From assembly GCA_964467615.1 (NCBI GenBank), contig CAYXRK010000018.1, positions 1 to 39,359 of the forward strand: a stretch of DNA of 39,359 nucleotides, given 5' to 3'. The position numbers were made by a program, and so were the translations under genes. The notes under the pieces are model-generated. The model saw nothing but the letters and a program-made list of their open reading frames with translations. It did not search any database and was not told the DNA's origin. Positions 1 to 8,605 of this stretch are shown piece after piece; position 1 is the first letter of the stretch; every line of letters starts with the position of its first letter. The DNA comes from CAYXRK01 sp964467615. Its GTDB lineage: Bacteria; Hydrogenedentota; Hydrogenedentia; Hydrogenedentales; GCA-2746185.

Positions 1-1940
1 TGCTTTACGTTCCAACGGCTATCTTCGAAATGATAGTCGTCCGCGGCGAAGATCGGTTCGCCGGAGTAAGATCCCGGCATCGGATACGTCTTCTCGCCGT
101 GCGCGAGTTGGTGGACGTCGCCCCACGGCACGCTTAAGGTCTGATACTCGTTTCGCATCAACCGCGCCGCCTCATTCGCCGCCCACAGCGCGTGTTGCTC
201 GACGTCCGGCGCGTTCGACTCGAGGTGGGCGTAGAGGTCCGAATCCGTGTACGCGGGAAACGGCGCGGCGGTGCGGAACACGCTCCACCAAATGTGGAAG
301 TACGTCATCGGCGTGCTGTCCGCCGCTGCGAGGTGGTTCCAGTCGCGCAACATGTCGAGCGCAACGACAAGGTCGGGGTGCCCGCTCGATACGAATTCCG
401 GGCGGCTATCCGCGAGCCTTACGAGATATGGGGCCGCTTCGACGGCGAAGGGGGCGACGACGTCAAACAGCATGGCCTGCATGTCCTCGAGGGTGCGTTC
501 GCCTTGGGCTAGCAACTGGCGTACGCGACGCGCGCGGTACGAGTCCACGTCCCTCGAAAGCCAACCCGAAATGTCGTCGCGCGTAATGCCTGAGCCGTCG
601 GTTGCAAGCCAGGGCGGCGTGGCGCAGGCCTGGACATAGCCGGACTCTGGATTGAAGATTCGCGGCAGTCTATCGGGTGGAATGATTCCGCCCCAATCGA
701 ATAGCGGATCCTCGGCGGACACAGGCGCGTCCCACGCCGTCACAACCGTCCGCGGCGCGCCTCCAGACTCGACGGTCAGCGGGGCGTTAAGTTTCTCGCC
801 GACTTTGGCGTTGAACGCATACATCAATCCGCCGCCGGCGTCCACCGCGACCACGTGGAAACACGGCAACTGATGCTGGGCGAGCGCCTGCTGCATTTCA
901 TCCACGTTCGACGCGCGGGCCATATCGAAGACTTGCCGCAATGCGCCGAACTCGCCGTATCCGCCTACGCGATAGGCGAGATTGCGCCCAGCTTGCCGCC
1001 CGATCACGGGCCCGCGCCCGGTCATCAGACGCGGCACGCGCCGCTCGAGCATGCCAGACTCCGTGGCAACGTAATACGGCTTCGAATCGACGGCAAGCTT
1101 CAGCCAATAGAGAGTGTCGTTTGGCGTGTATTGCATGAACGATTTCGGATTTCGCGCGAACTGTGGCGCTGGTTCGACATAAAGGTCAGCGAAATCCGGG
1201 TCGTTCGGAGAAAGCGCCCAACCGGCCTGGCCGTTATGACCCATTAACACCATCGGCAACCCGAAGAGCGTCGCGCCCGAGACGTTGAACCAATCGCCGA
1301 CCGCGAGGTGGCACTCGTACCACTGGTAGGGACCGTCGTAGTTCGCATGGGGGTTCATCACCAAAAGCGAGCGGCCCTCCTTCGTCCGCTCCGGCGCGAC
1401 CGCCCACGCGTTGCCCGAAGGCATACCACGAAGTGGGTGCTCGATGTCAGCGAAGTCGAACGGCGCCATGCTCATCAGGAAGGCGTGAAGCAGCGCGAGC
1501 GGGTCCGCCGGAGAAACGCCGTCTGCGCCGCGCGGCGCGCCTTCGCCCTGCTCGAACAACCACGAGTTCACGCCGAGCGCGAACCCTTCGCAGAGGTCGC
1601 GCGTCACGTCGTCCGCGCCGCTGTACGCCGCTTGGGCCAGATCGGAATGGGCCATCTGCAGGGCGAACTCGTCCGACGACGCGTACGTTTCGCCCATAAG
1701 TTCCGCCGCGCTTCCGCTGACGATGCGGTAGGCCATCAGCATCTTTTCCGCGTGGTCTTCCGCCTGCGCATAACCAAACGCAAACGCCATCGCGCGAAGG
1801 TCGTCCGCCTGGATGTGCGGCACACCCCACTCGTCACGGTAAAGGGTCGCGCGGCCCCAAAGGCTGAGCGGATCGTCGTCCATTTGCGCGCAGACGGGAA
1901 TCGCGGCGATGGTTAGGACAAGCCAGAACTTCGTGATCAT
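1..1940 (-). CDS. Penicillin acylase family protein (peptidase S45, Ntn-hydrolase), 3' end cut by window edge
   Basis: The minus-strand frame from the ATG at 1940 is open to the window edge, giving 646 codons without a stop, so the C-terminus is missing. A short signal peptide (MITKFWLVLTIAAIPVCA) suggests export to the periplasm. The text resembles S45 amidases: YRDEWGVPHIQA near residue 35, then an alpha-chain region, then PSGNAWAVAPERT around residue 174-186. In this family a Ser at that point becomes the N-terminal nucleophile of the beta chain after self-cleavage; here it would be Ser175. Downstream VMNPH, LPMVLMGHNGQAGWALSPND and similar stretches match the beta-chain core. Substrate cannot be told: penicillins, acyl-homoserine lactones and other N-acyl amides are all used by relatives. 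Ser175 is followed by Gly-Asn, whereas relatives usually have Ser-Asn. It is divergent from the FkbM-like gene. Confidence 0.85.
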   Translation of the reverse strand, partial: MITKFWLVLTIAAIPVCAQMDDDPLSLWGRATLYRDEWGVPHIQADDLRAMAFAFGYAQAEDHAEKMLMAYRIVSGSAAELMGETYASSDEFALQMAHSDLAQAAYSGADDVTRDLCEGFALGVNSWLFEQGEGAPRGADGVSPADPLALLHAFLMSMAPFDFADIEHPLRGMPSGNAWAVAPERTKEGRSLLVMNPHANYDGPYQWYECHLAVGDWFNVSGATLFGLPMVLMGHNGQAGWALSPNDPDFADLYVEPAPQFARNPKSFMQYTPNDTLYWLKLAVDSKPYYVATESGMLERRVPRLMTGRGPVIGRQAGRNLAYRVGGYGEFGALRQVFDMARASNVDEMQQALAQHQLPCFHVVAVDAGGGLMYAFNAKVGEKLNAPLTVESGGAPRTVVTAWDAPVSAEDPLFDWGGIIPPDRLPRIFNPESGYVQACATPPWLATDGSGITRDDISGWLSRDVDSYRARRVRQLLAQGERTLEDMQAMLFDVVAPFAVEAAPYLVRLADSRPEFVSSGHPDLVVALDMLRDWNHLAAADSTPMTYFHIWWSVFRTAAPFPAYTDSDLYAHLESNAPDVEQHALWAANEAARLMRNEYQTLSVPWGDVHQLAHGEKTYPMPGSYSGEPIFAADDYHFEDSRWNVK

Positions 1941-1974
1941 GGCGGCGCGGTGACAACCTGGCGGCGATTGGGCC

Positions 1975-1980
1975 ATTATA
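1975..1980 (-). promoter_or_regulatory. Candidate -10 element (TATAAT) of the acylase gene
   Basis: Read on the minus strand, 1980-1975 is a perfect TATAAT, about 35 bases ahead of the acylase ATG. The -35 position has only a weak match (GTTTGG-like), so this is a suggestion only. Confidence 0.35.
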
Positions 1981-2063
1981 CACGCGATGATTGATACCAA
2001 ACTCACACACGCCGTCGCGCGCAACAGCCGACCGGCTATGGCGGTCGATTCGGGCCGGCGCCG

Positions 2064-2972
2064 ATGAAGGCATGGTTCCGGTCCCTGGCCGCGCGCGTTG
2101 CGGTGAAGCTGTTGCGCCTGACAAATGCGCCCCGTCAATTCGACACGTTGCACTCGGCCGGGTGGATCAACGGCGGGGCGATGCTCCGCGAACGCTACGG
2201 CGCGCCGCCGCCGCAGGACCATTCCCGCCGGATCAACGCATACGAGGCGCGCGCGTTTTCGCAACGCGGCGAAGATGGCATTCTCCTGTACATCTTTTCG
2301 CGCATCGGCACGATCAACAAACGCTTCGTCGAGTTTGGCGTGGAAGACGGTCGCGAGTGCAATACGACGAACCTCGCCATCAATTTCGGCTGGAGAGGGC
2401 TAATGATGGACGGCGGTTTGGCCAATGTCGCCGCGGGCCGCGCGTTTTTCGCCGCCATGGTTCCGGACGACCCGGCGGCGGTCACGTTCGAGCAGGCGTG
2501 GATCACGCGCGAGAACATCAATCAATTGCTTAATAAGAACAGTCTCTCGGGTGAAATCGACCTTCTCTCGATCGACGTCGACGGAAATGACTACTGGATT
2601 TGGAAAGAGATCAACGTCATCAAGCCGCGCGTCGTCGTCATCGAGTACAACCCATCGTTCGGCGCGGAACGTTCAGTCACGGTCCCGTACGAGGCCGAGT
2701 TTGACCGCTGGCAAAAACACCCCACCGGCTACTACCATGGCGCGTCGCTGGCCGCCCTCGAGAAACTCGGGCGCGAACTCGGCTACCGGCTCGTCGGGTG
2801 CAGCAGTTGGGGATCGAACGCGTTCTTCGTTCGAGCGGACTTAGCTGGCAATGAGTTCAGCGGCTTCTGTTCGCGCGAGGTGTACATCCCGGGGTACGTG
2901 CGCCTGCTTGCAGGGTATTCGACCGAGCAGCAGTTCAACTTAATTCGGGGCCTGCCGCTGGTCGACGTTTGA
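2064..2972 (+). CDS. FkbM-like SAM-dependent methyltransferase-fold protein
   Basis: A 302-residue protein. The core begins near residue 66 with SQRGEDGILLYIFSRIG, followed by FVEFGVEDGRECNT (a motif I-like glycine/acid loop around residue 95) and later LLSIDVDGNDYWIW and VVVIEYNPSFG. The last two resemble the acidic strand ends of FkbM-type methyltransferases. Relatives of this type sit in polysaccharide and glycan clusters and are mostly uncharacterised. No signal peptide or membrane segment is seen, so it is probably cytoplasmic. The ATG at 2064 has a poor ribosome-binding site; an overlapping longer frame starting upstream is a different frame and looks non-coding. Its stop lies 22 bases from the stop of the convergent pepF-like gene. 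The assignment to the fold is fair; the reaction is unknown. Confidence 0.65.
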   Translation: MKAWFRSLAARVAVKLLRLTNAPRQFDTLHSAGWINGGAMLRERYGAPPPQDHSRRINAYEARAFSQRGEDGILLYIFSRIGTINKRFVEFGVEDGRECNTTNLAINFGWRGLMMDGGLANVAAGRAFFAAMVPDDPAAVTFEQAWITRENINQLLNKNSLSGEIDLLSIDVDGNDYWIWKEINVIKPRVVVIEYNPSFGAERSVTVPYEAEFDRWQKHPTGYYHGASLAALEKLGRELGYRLVGCSSWGSNAFFVRADLAGNEFSGFCSREVYIPGYVRLLAGYSTEQQFNLIRGLPLVDV

Positions 2973-2994
2973 CCGGCTGCCCTGACGAAGTAGT

Positions 2995-4797
2995 TCAAAG
3001 TACTGCTTCCAACTCCTTCACTAATTCCTTCAACCGCGTCATCGCCGCTTGCACGGGTTCGGGCTTTTCCAGGTCGACGCCCGCGTCGCGCAGTTGGTCA
3101 AGCGGATATTTCGAGCCGCCGCCTTTCAGAAAATTAAGGAACCGATCGCGCGCCGGCGCGCCGTCTTCGAGCACCGCGCGCGACAGCGCAATCGCGGCGC
3201 TCAGGCCGGTGGCGTATTTGTAAACGTAGAAAGCGCTGTAGAAGTGCGGGATGCGGAGTCCCTCGAAGGTCAGGGCCTCATCGAGCGCGAACTTCGGCCC
3301 GAAGTACAGTTCGAGCAGTTTGCGGTACTCCTCGCGCAACCGATCGGTGGTCAACGGCTCGCCCGCCTCGGCGATCCCATGAATGATCTGCTCGTATTCC
3401 GCGAACATCGTTTGACGGACGATGGTGCCGCGTATCTCGTCGATCTCGCGGCTGATGAGCAACGCACGGCGCTTGCGCCCTTTCGCGCGCTCCAAAAGGT
3501 GGTGGTTCAGCAATTGTTCGTTGAAGGTCGACGCGACCTCCGCGACGAAAATTGTGTATTGGTAGCTCTGAAACGGCTGATTGCGCGCGCTGTAGTACGT
3601 GTGCATCGAATGCCCGGCCTCGTGCGCGAGCGTAAACATGCTGTCGAGCACGTTTTGCTTGTAGTTCATCAAGATGTACGGGGGGCCGGTGTATCCGCCC
3701 GCTGAGAACGCGCCGCTGCGCTTACCTTTGCTTTCGTAGCGGTCCACCCATCGGCTCGAAAGACCGTCGCGGAGCGTCTTGCAATACTCCGTCCCCAATG
3801 GAGTAAGCGAATCGCAAACGGTTTCGACGGCTTCGGTATAGGGAATGCGCGTCTTGCCGTTTTGCACGAGCGGCGCGTAGGTGTCGTAGAAGTGGAGCTT
3901 CTTCCCGCCGAGCGCCTTACGCCGCACATCGAGATAGTGGTAGACGGTATCGAGATTGTCATGCACGGTCTTCACAAGACTGTCGTACACGGCCACGGGG
4001 ACGTTGTCGCTGAACAGCGCCCCTTCGCGCGCGGACGGATAATTGCGCGCGCGCGAGCGATACACGTCTTGAAGGACGGATGAACTCAACGTCGCTGCGA
4101 GGGTGTTTCCGTGGTCTTCGTATATCCGGTAGAACCGTTCGAATGCTGCCTTGCGCACCGCCCGTTTCGGCGACTCAAGAAACACGCGAAACGACCCTTG
4201 CGACAGCTCCACCTTGTCGCCTTCTTCGTCGCGCACATCGCCGAATTTGAAATCCGCGTCGGTCAACTGCCCGAATATCCTGCTCGCGGATCCTGCGACC
4301 TCGCCTTGCATCGCGAGTAGACGCTCCTCGGATTCGGAAAGGATGTGCGGCTTGTAGCGAAGCAGTTTCTCGAGTTGGAACCGAAAGGGTTTGAGCGCGG
4401 CGGACCGAATAAATTCCTGTAGGCGTTCGGCCGGCATCGCCTGGATTTCAGGGGCGATGTAGCTCGCGGCCTCTCCTGCGCGCGTCGCGACGAAAGTGGA
4501 CCGCGCGACCATTCCCTGATACGTGCTGTCAGCTACGTCTTCGCATGACTTCAGAAACGCATACGAGCCGACTTGTTCGGCAAGCTTCTCGACTTCGACA
4601 TCGAATTCCAGGCAGCGCTTGAGCGACGCGGGAGACTCGGCCAGCTTCCCGCGGAATTTTCCGTAGCCTTCAATCTTGGATTCGAGCGACTTGAGCGCCT
4701 TTTCCCAGGCCTCGTCGTTCGCGAAAAGTTTCTTGAGGTCCCAGGTGTCTTTCGTATCGGCGTCCTTGCGGACCGGGATCGTTTTTGTCTTGGCCAT
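2995..4797 (-). CDS. pepF: Oligoendopeptidase F (M3B metallopeptidase)
   Basis: A 600-residue cytoplasmic zinc peptidase that would cut short peptides, as PepF enzymes do. The active site is plain: His392-Glu-x-x-His396 inside LAHEAGHSMHTYY, with the third zinc ligand Glu420 in FVAEVASTFNE. The flanking GGYTGPPYILMNYKQ and the C-terminal HFYSAFYVYKYATG segments are typical of the family, and the length is normal (about 600). I chose the ATG at 4797 (MAKTK) because GAGGGA lies 10 bases before it; a frame-compatible ATG six codons upstream has no better site. It stands alone: convergent with the FkbM-like gene downstream, with a repeat-bearing spacer upstream. Confidence 0.93.
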   Translation of the reverse strand: MAKTKTIPVRKDADTKDTWDLKKLFANDEAWEKALKSLESKIEGYGKFRGKLAESPASLKRCLEFDVEVEKLAEQVGSYAFLKSCEDVADSTYQGMVARSTFVATRAGEAASYIAPEIQAMPAERLQEFIRSAALKPFRFQLEKLLRYKPHILSESEERLLAMQGEVAGSASRIFGQLTDADFKFGDVRDEEGDKVELSQGSFRVFLESPKRAVRKAAFERFYRIYEDHGNTLAATLSSSVLQDVYRSRARNYPSAREGALFSDNVPVAVYDSLVKTVHDNLDTVYHYLDVRRKALGGKKLHFYDTYAPLVQNGKTRIPYTEAVETVCDSLTPLGTEYCKTLRDGLSSRWVDRYESKGKRSGAFSAGGYTGPPYILMNYKQNVLDSMFTLAHEAGHSMHTYYSARNQPFQSYQYTIFVAEVASTFNEQLLNHHLLERAKGRKRRALLISREIDEIRGTIVRQTMFAEYEQIIHGIAEAGEPLTTDRLREEYRKLLELYFGPKFALDEALTFEGLRIPHFYSAFYVYKYATGLSAAIALSRAVLEDGAPARDRFLNFLKGGGSKYPLDQLRDAGVDLEKPEPVQAAMTRLKELVKELEAVL

Positions 4798-4946
4798 GTT
4801 GGAGCGGTCCCTCAACTGTTTGGACGTAAGAGCGCGACAGTATAAGCATGGGAGGGCGCGGTATCGACTTCGATGCCGCGTCAGTTACTTCGTAGCGCCC
4901 TTCGGACACACCCAGATGCGATGAAAGTGCGAGAGCGCTTGGGCCA

Positions 4947-5044
4947 GCAATCCCCCTCCTTTGGTTTAAGGGAGGGGGCAGGGAGAGGGTTGGGCTGGCA
5001 ATCCCCCTCCTTTGGTTGAAGGGAGGGGGCAGGGGGAGGGTTGG
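4947..5044. repeat. Two tandem copies of a GC-rich dispersed hairpin repeat
   Basis: Two near-identical units of about 47 bases lie at 4947-4994 and 4998-5044. Each has a stem made of CCCCCTCC and GGAGGGGG around the loop TTTGGTTTAA or TTTGGTTGAA, followed by CAGGGRGAGGGTT. Further copies are at 10811-10855 and, inverted, at 38738-38781. They sit between minus-strand genes (pepF and the glycosyltransferase) and in no recognisable gene. There is no T-run, so they are not classical terminators. The rest of the 4798-5069 spacer shows nothing else. Confidence 0.8.
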
Positions 5045-5069
5045 AGTAATTGAATTTGCGAAACTGCTC

Positions 5070-7004
5070 TTAGAACACAAAGTACGCCGCGTAAGCCGCC
5101 GTCGCGTAGGCGGCGATGCTTGCCGCGCAGGCCGCGCGGCCAATGCGTGCCGACATGGGTCTTTCCAGCGTCCTGCACGCGAGCACCGCCAAACACGGCG
5201 CTAGGCCGAGCAGGTACGTCGCCTTGCCGACGCTGTAGATCGGCAGTGTCACGTAGAGGTAGAGCGCCGCGCCGAGATACGAAAGCACGGCAACCGCGCA
5301 AACGAAACAGGCCTTGTCGCGCGCCGTATCGAGCCGCTTCCACGCGAAGAGACACCCGAACACGATGGCCGCCATCGGAATCGCGCCGAGCCACGCGCCG
5401 GCCAGCATGAAGTTTTCATTCCAAGGCGGCCGCGAGTCGTATTCCACCATCGAACTCAGCGTTCCATCCAGCCACATCGTCGAGTACATGGAGTCCCAGA
5501 AGCCCTGAGTCCCGGCGTTCACAGGCCGAATCAGCGCCTCGCCGAAGCGATAGAACTGCTCGGGGGTGCGGTAGCCGGGATCCTGCCACCACTCTATATT
5601 CGCCGACGCGCCGACGACGGGGACGCCCAACTCGACTTGGTTGCGTACGAAGTACCATCCGGAGATCAGCGCCGCGACGCCGAAAACAATCGCGGCCGAA
5701 CGGGCGGCGGCGATCGCACGCTTGCGCCCGCCCATCTCGTCGGATGACGCGAGGACGAGAACCAGCAATAGCGCTGGCGAGACGAACAACGCTGTGATTT
5801 TCGTCAAGATCGCGACACCCAGCGCGCTGCCGAGGGCGGCGCATCGCGCGTTCGTGACCCCCTTCGTGAGGAGTGCGAGCGCGATCACAACGACGAGCCC
5901 CGTGGCAGTGGCGGCCATAGGCTCGTTACCGATGTACTGCGACATGTACAGGCTCATCGGCAAGAATCCGCCCAGCGCCATCGCCGTGTTTTGCAAGTCG
6001 CGGCGTTCCGGCCAGATCGCGCGCGCCGCCCGGTATGACCACTCCACGTGCAATGCTCCGCACGCGAGCGGAATGAATCGAAGAATTTGAACGACGTCCG
6101 GAATGAGGTGGTAGTACTTGTTGAGGAGTACGTAGAACGGCTCGGAGACTAGGTAGTAAAGCGGCGCCTGGAACATTTGCCAGCCGTCGTCAGCGAGGGG
6201 GATATGACGGAACAACCACATGTGATTGATGTAGTTGAGATGTCCCTCGATATCCAGGCCCACGTAGTACGGAATCTTCGAGTAGTTGTTCGCCGCAAGA
6301 ATTCCCCAGCCGCCAAGCAAACACAGCCGCACGCGGCGCGGGTGAAAGTACCGGCGTATCGTCCCATCCTCGAGTTCGCGGTCCGCGCGAAGCGTTGCGA
6401 AGAAAGCCAAGAACGCAACCATCACGAGCCAAGGGGACACGCGCAACAACGCGGTCCACGGCCTAGGGAAACGCTCTGTTAAGTCTGAACGGCCGGTGTC
6501 TCGCGCCAACGCCGCAGGTTTCCACTCACCCTCGCTGTTCGCGGCTTCCCACGTCGAATCGGTCTTCAGGCCCGGCGATTCGCAGTGCGCGAGCGCGAGC
6601 CGGGGCCCGTTTTCATTCGACACGGAGATAAGAATTTCGTTCGGGCCGCTACGAAGTGCGGACGCGATATCGATCTGATGGCGGATTCGCCACGTCGTAA
6701 GATCGTCGCCGGCATCGAGGACAGTGACTCCGTTTACAACGACGATGGCGCTCTTGAACGCGCGCAACGTCAGGACGGCTTCGCTTGGTGCGTCTCCAAC
6801 ATCGAACGTCGTGCGAAAGTTGGTCGTGTATTCGCCCAGCTTACGCACGCGGAGACTGAACGGCGCGTCTTCTCGTATCCAACTCGCCCCGTTCTCCGCC
6901 ACCAACATAGCGACATCCGGGTCGTACATCGCGCGATACGCCGCGAAACCCGCGACGCTCAGAGACAGCACAACAACGGCAAGAACGAAGGGAGCGGGGC
7001 GCAT
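5070..7004 (-). CDS. GT-C family membrane glycosyltransferase with an N-terminal jelly-roll domain
   Basis: A 644-residue membrane protein starting at the ATG 7004 (MRPAPFVLAVVVLSLSVAGF); an upstream extension of 41 residues looks unlike protein. After the first membrane segment (about 5-25) comes a roughly 160-residue extracytoplasmic beta-rich domain (FRTTFDVGD, VVVNGVTVLDAGDD, GPNEILISVSNENG) that resembles sugar-binding jelly-roll domains. From about residue 190 there are many hydrophobic segments and the loop HLNYINHMWLFRHIPLADDG followed by FQAPLYYLVSEPFY, as in ArnT/PMT-like enzymes that move sugars from polyprenyl-phosphate donors. The acceptor is unknown. It is divergent from the methyltransferase gene at 7093, with only about 90 bases between the two starts. 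Confidence 0.75.
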   Translation of the reverse strand: MRPAPFVLAVVVLSLSVAGFAAYRAMYDPDVAMLVAENGASWIREDAPFSLRVRKLGEYTTNFRTTFDVGDAPSEAVLTLRAFKSAIVVVNGVTVLDAGDDLTTWRIRHQIDIASALRSGPNEILISVSNENGPRLALAHCESPGLKTDSTWEAANSEGEWKPAALARDTGRSDLTERFPRPWTALLRVSPWLVMVAFLAFFATLRADRELEDGTIRRYFHPRRVRLCLLGGWGILAANNYSKIPYYVGLDIEGHLNYINHMWLFRHIPLADDGWQMFQAPLYYLVSEPFYVLLNKYYHLIPDVVQILRFIPLACGALHVEWSYRAARAIWPERRDLQNTAMALGGFLPMSLYMSQYIGNEPMAATATGLVVVIALALLTKGVTNARCAALGSALGVAILTKITALFVSPALLLVLVLASSDEMGGRKRAIAAARSAAIVFGVAALISGWYFVRNQVELGVPVVGASANIEWWQDPGYRTPEQFYRFGEALIRPVNAGTQGFWDSMYSTMWLDGTLSSMVEYDSRPPWNENFMLAGAWLGAIPMAAIVFGCLFAWKRLDTARDKACFVCAVAVLSYLGAALYLYVTLPIYSVGKATYLLGLAPCLAVLACRTLERPMSARIGRAACAASIAAYATAAYAAYFVF

Positions 7005-7092
7005 GGCGCGTGGATTGTAGCAGCCCTTGGCCCGCGCTGATTGGCGGCGGCCCGTGTTATAGAATTGTTCGTTCGTAGTGGCGGAACTCTCC

Positions 7093-7845
7093 ATGCACTT
7101 CATCGATCTCTTTTCCGAGAAAGCCAATCTCTATGCCTCCGCACGCCCGACGTATCCCGAGGAACTTTTCGCGTACCTGGCCTCGGTCGCGCCCGCGCGC
7201 GATCGCGCGTGGGACTGCGCCACCGGCAACGGCCAAGCCGCCCGCGATCTCGTTAGGCATTTCGCCCACGTCGACGCGACCGACGCGAGCGCCGCGCAAA
7301 TCGCCAACGCAACACCCTGCGAACGCGTGTACTACTCGGTGCAACCGGCGGAGCATACGGAATTCGAGGACGACTCATTCGACGTAGTGTGCGTTGCCCA
7401 AGCCTTGCACTGGTTCGACTACGGCCGTTTTTTCCCCGAGGTTCACCGCGTACTAAAACTCGGCGGCATCTTTGCCGCGTGGATCTACGATTGGATGAAC
7501 GTCTCCGAGGAAATCGACCGCCAACTCAAGGTGTCCCTCCTCGCCCCCGTCAAGCCGTACTGGGCGCGCGAGAACACGCTCGCGTGGGGCGGCTACAAAG
7601 ACGTGCCGTTTCCGTTCGAACCGCTCGATGTCCCAAAAATCCCGATGCGCTTCGAGTGGGACCTGTTCCAGATGATGGCCTACGTCCACACCTGGTCCGC
7701 CGTGCGCCGTTGCATGAACGAAACCGGAAACGATTTCTTCGAGCGCGCCGGCGAAGAACTCACCGCCGTCTGGGGCGACCCGTCGGAGAAGAAAACCGTC
7801 ACCATGCGCTTTCACGTGATCGCCGGGCGGCACGCCACAACGTAA
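7093..7845 (+). CDS. Class I SAM-dependent methyltransferase (Methyltransf_11 type)
   Basis: A 250-residue cytoplasmic enzyme. AWDCATGNGQAARDL is the glycine-rich SAM-binding loop, VDATDASAAQI the second acidic motif, and DDSFDVVCVAQALHWFDY the post-II region, together typical of the Methyltransf_11 group. The opening MHFIDLFSEKANLYASARPTYPE matches the N-terminus of small-molecule methyltransferases of the yeast Crg1/Tmt1-like type. The substrate is unknown. I favour the ATG at 7093, where the family similarity starts; a GTG at 7078 in the same frame would add five residues. Its stop is four bases from the stop of the convergent 3D-domain gene. Confidence 0.85.
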   Translation: MHFIDLFSEKANLYASARPTYPEELFAYLASVAPARDRAWDCATGNGQAARDLVRHFAHVDATDASAAQIANATPCERVYYSVQPAEHTEFEDDSFDVVCVAQALHWFDYGRFFPEVHRVLKLGGIFAAWIYDWMNVSEEIDRQLKVSLLAPVKPYWARENTLAWGGYKDVPFPFEPLDVPKIPMRFEWDLFQMMAYVHTWSAVRRCMNETGNDFFERAGEELTAVWGDPSEKKTVTMRFHVIAGRHATT

Positions 7846-7849
7846 CGAC

Positions 7850-8359
7850 TTAAGACGAAGTGTTCGCCAACACATGCCCGAGCGGCAACCAAAGCGTCAC
7901 GCCCAATTCCCGGCGGCCCCATTCGAGCGCGTCCTTGTGCCGCGCGAAGAACACGTCGAGGTGATCGCCTGTGATTGCGCCGCCGCGATCGAGCACGAAG
8001 CCGCTGCCGTAGCCCGGTACGTACACGCCAGCCCCAAACGGGATCGATGCGTCCGCCGCGACGACACCATGCCGCACCTTGCGGCCGCTTGCGGTGACGC
8101 CAACAAATTTCGGATTCCCGGATGCGGTAACGGCGCGCCCCTTCGCGTCCTCCATCCAACTGCAACAGACTTGGCAGGGGCAATAAGCCGTGACGACCAT
8201 CCTGTGTTCGACGCGGACAAGCCGGTCGCTCGCGTAGTGCAAGTGCGCGGCAGTCGCAACGCCGGCAAACGCCCCGCACGCGGCAAGCCTACGCGGCCAG
8301 GTTTCAACAGCCCACGCCGCCCAACGCCCCGCGCGTTCCCCCAGTTTTCGCCAATTCAT
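7850..8359 (-). CDS. 3D (Asp-Asp-Asp) domain protein, membrane-anchored, cell-wall-active type
   Basis: A 169-residue protein starting at ATG 8359, six bases after GCGGAG. A hydrophobic stretch at about 25-38 may be an uncleaved signal anchor. The rest is the 3D double-psi beta-barrel: VTAYCPCQVCCSW (57-68), TASGRKVRHGVVAAD (89-103), then the three acidic residues Asp124, Asp132 and Asp135 in VLDRGGAITGDHLDVFF. This barrel is shared with lytic transglycosylase MltA and with YabE/YuiC-like proteins, so a role in peptidoglycan cleavage is plausible. The CPCxxCC cluster next to the barrel is a recurrent feature of the family. It is probably a monocistronic gene. Confidence 0.8.
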   Translation of the reverse strand: MNWRKLGERAGRWAAWAVETWPRRLAACGAFAGVATAAHLHYASDRLVRVEHRMVVTAYCPCQVCCSWMEDAKGRAVTASGNPKFVGVTASGRKVRHGVVAADASIPFGAGVYVPGYGSGFVLDRGGAITGDHLDVFFARHKDALEWGRRELGVTLWLPLGHVLANTSS

Positions 8360-8538
8360 GGGCGTGCTCCGCTGAATGCTCCCCCGAGCACACTCGTCTA
8401 ATGTCATAACCGTCGCGCGAGTTCCAGAATTACCTCAATTAGGTCCGCAACTCCGATTTGAGACACGACAGCGCGGCGAAAGCGCGCCCGTTTGCGATTC
8501 TGACGCTGGTACATCGATGGTTATGTCGGTTGGTCGCT

Positions 8539-8554
8539 TGGCACGGTTAGTGCT
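8539..8554 (+). promoter_or_regulatory. Sigma-54 (-24/-12) promoter of the htrA-like gene
   Basis: TGGCACG at 8539-8545, four bases, then GTGCT at 8550-8554. The GG and GC pairs are exactly 12 bases apart (start to start), as sigma-54 RNA polymerase requires. Only one core base deviates from TGGCACG-N4-TTGCW. The start of transcription would be near 8565, about 40 bases before the ATG. Dependence on an enhancer-binding protein follows from the promoter class; no such gene is in the window. The rest of the 8360-8605 spacer holds nothing else apart from the leader hairpin. Confidence 0.65.
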
Positions 8555-8570
8555 CTGAGTCTGGTACGGA

Positions 8571-8587
8571 GTCCCCGCGAAGGGGAC
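8571..8587 (+). other. Hairpin in the htrA leader, just ahead of the ribosome-binding site
   Basis: GTCCCC (8571-8576), loop GCGAA, GGGGAC (8582-8587): a perfect 6-bp stem ending three bases before AAAGGAG (8591-8597). It could protect the 5' end of the message or tune ribosome access. Confidence 0.6.
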
Positions 8588-8605
8588 ACGAAAGGAGCAA
8601 CACGC

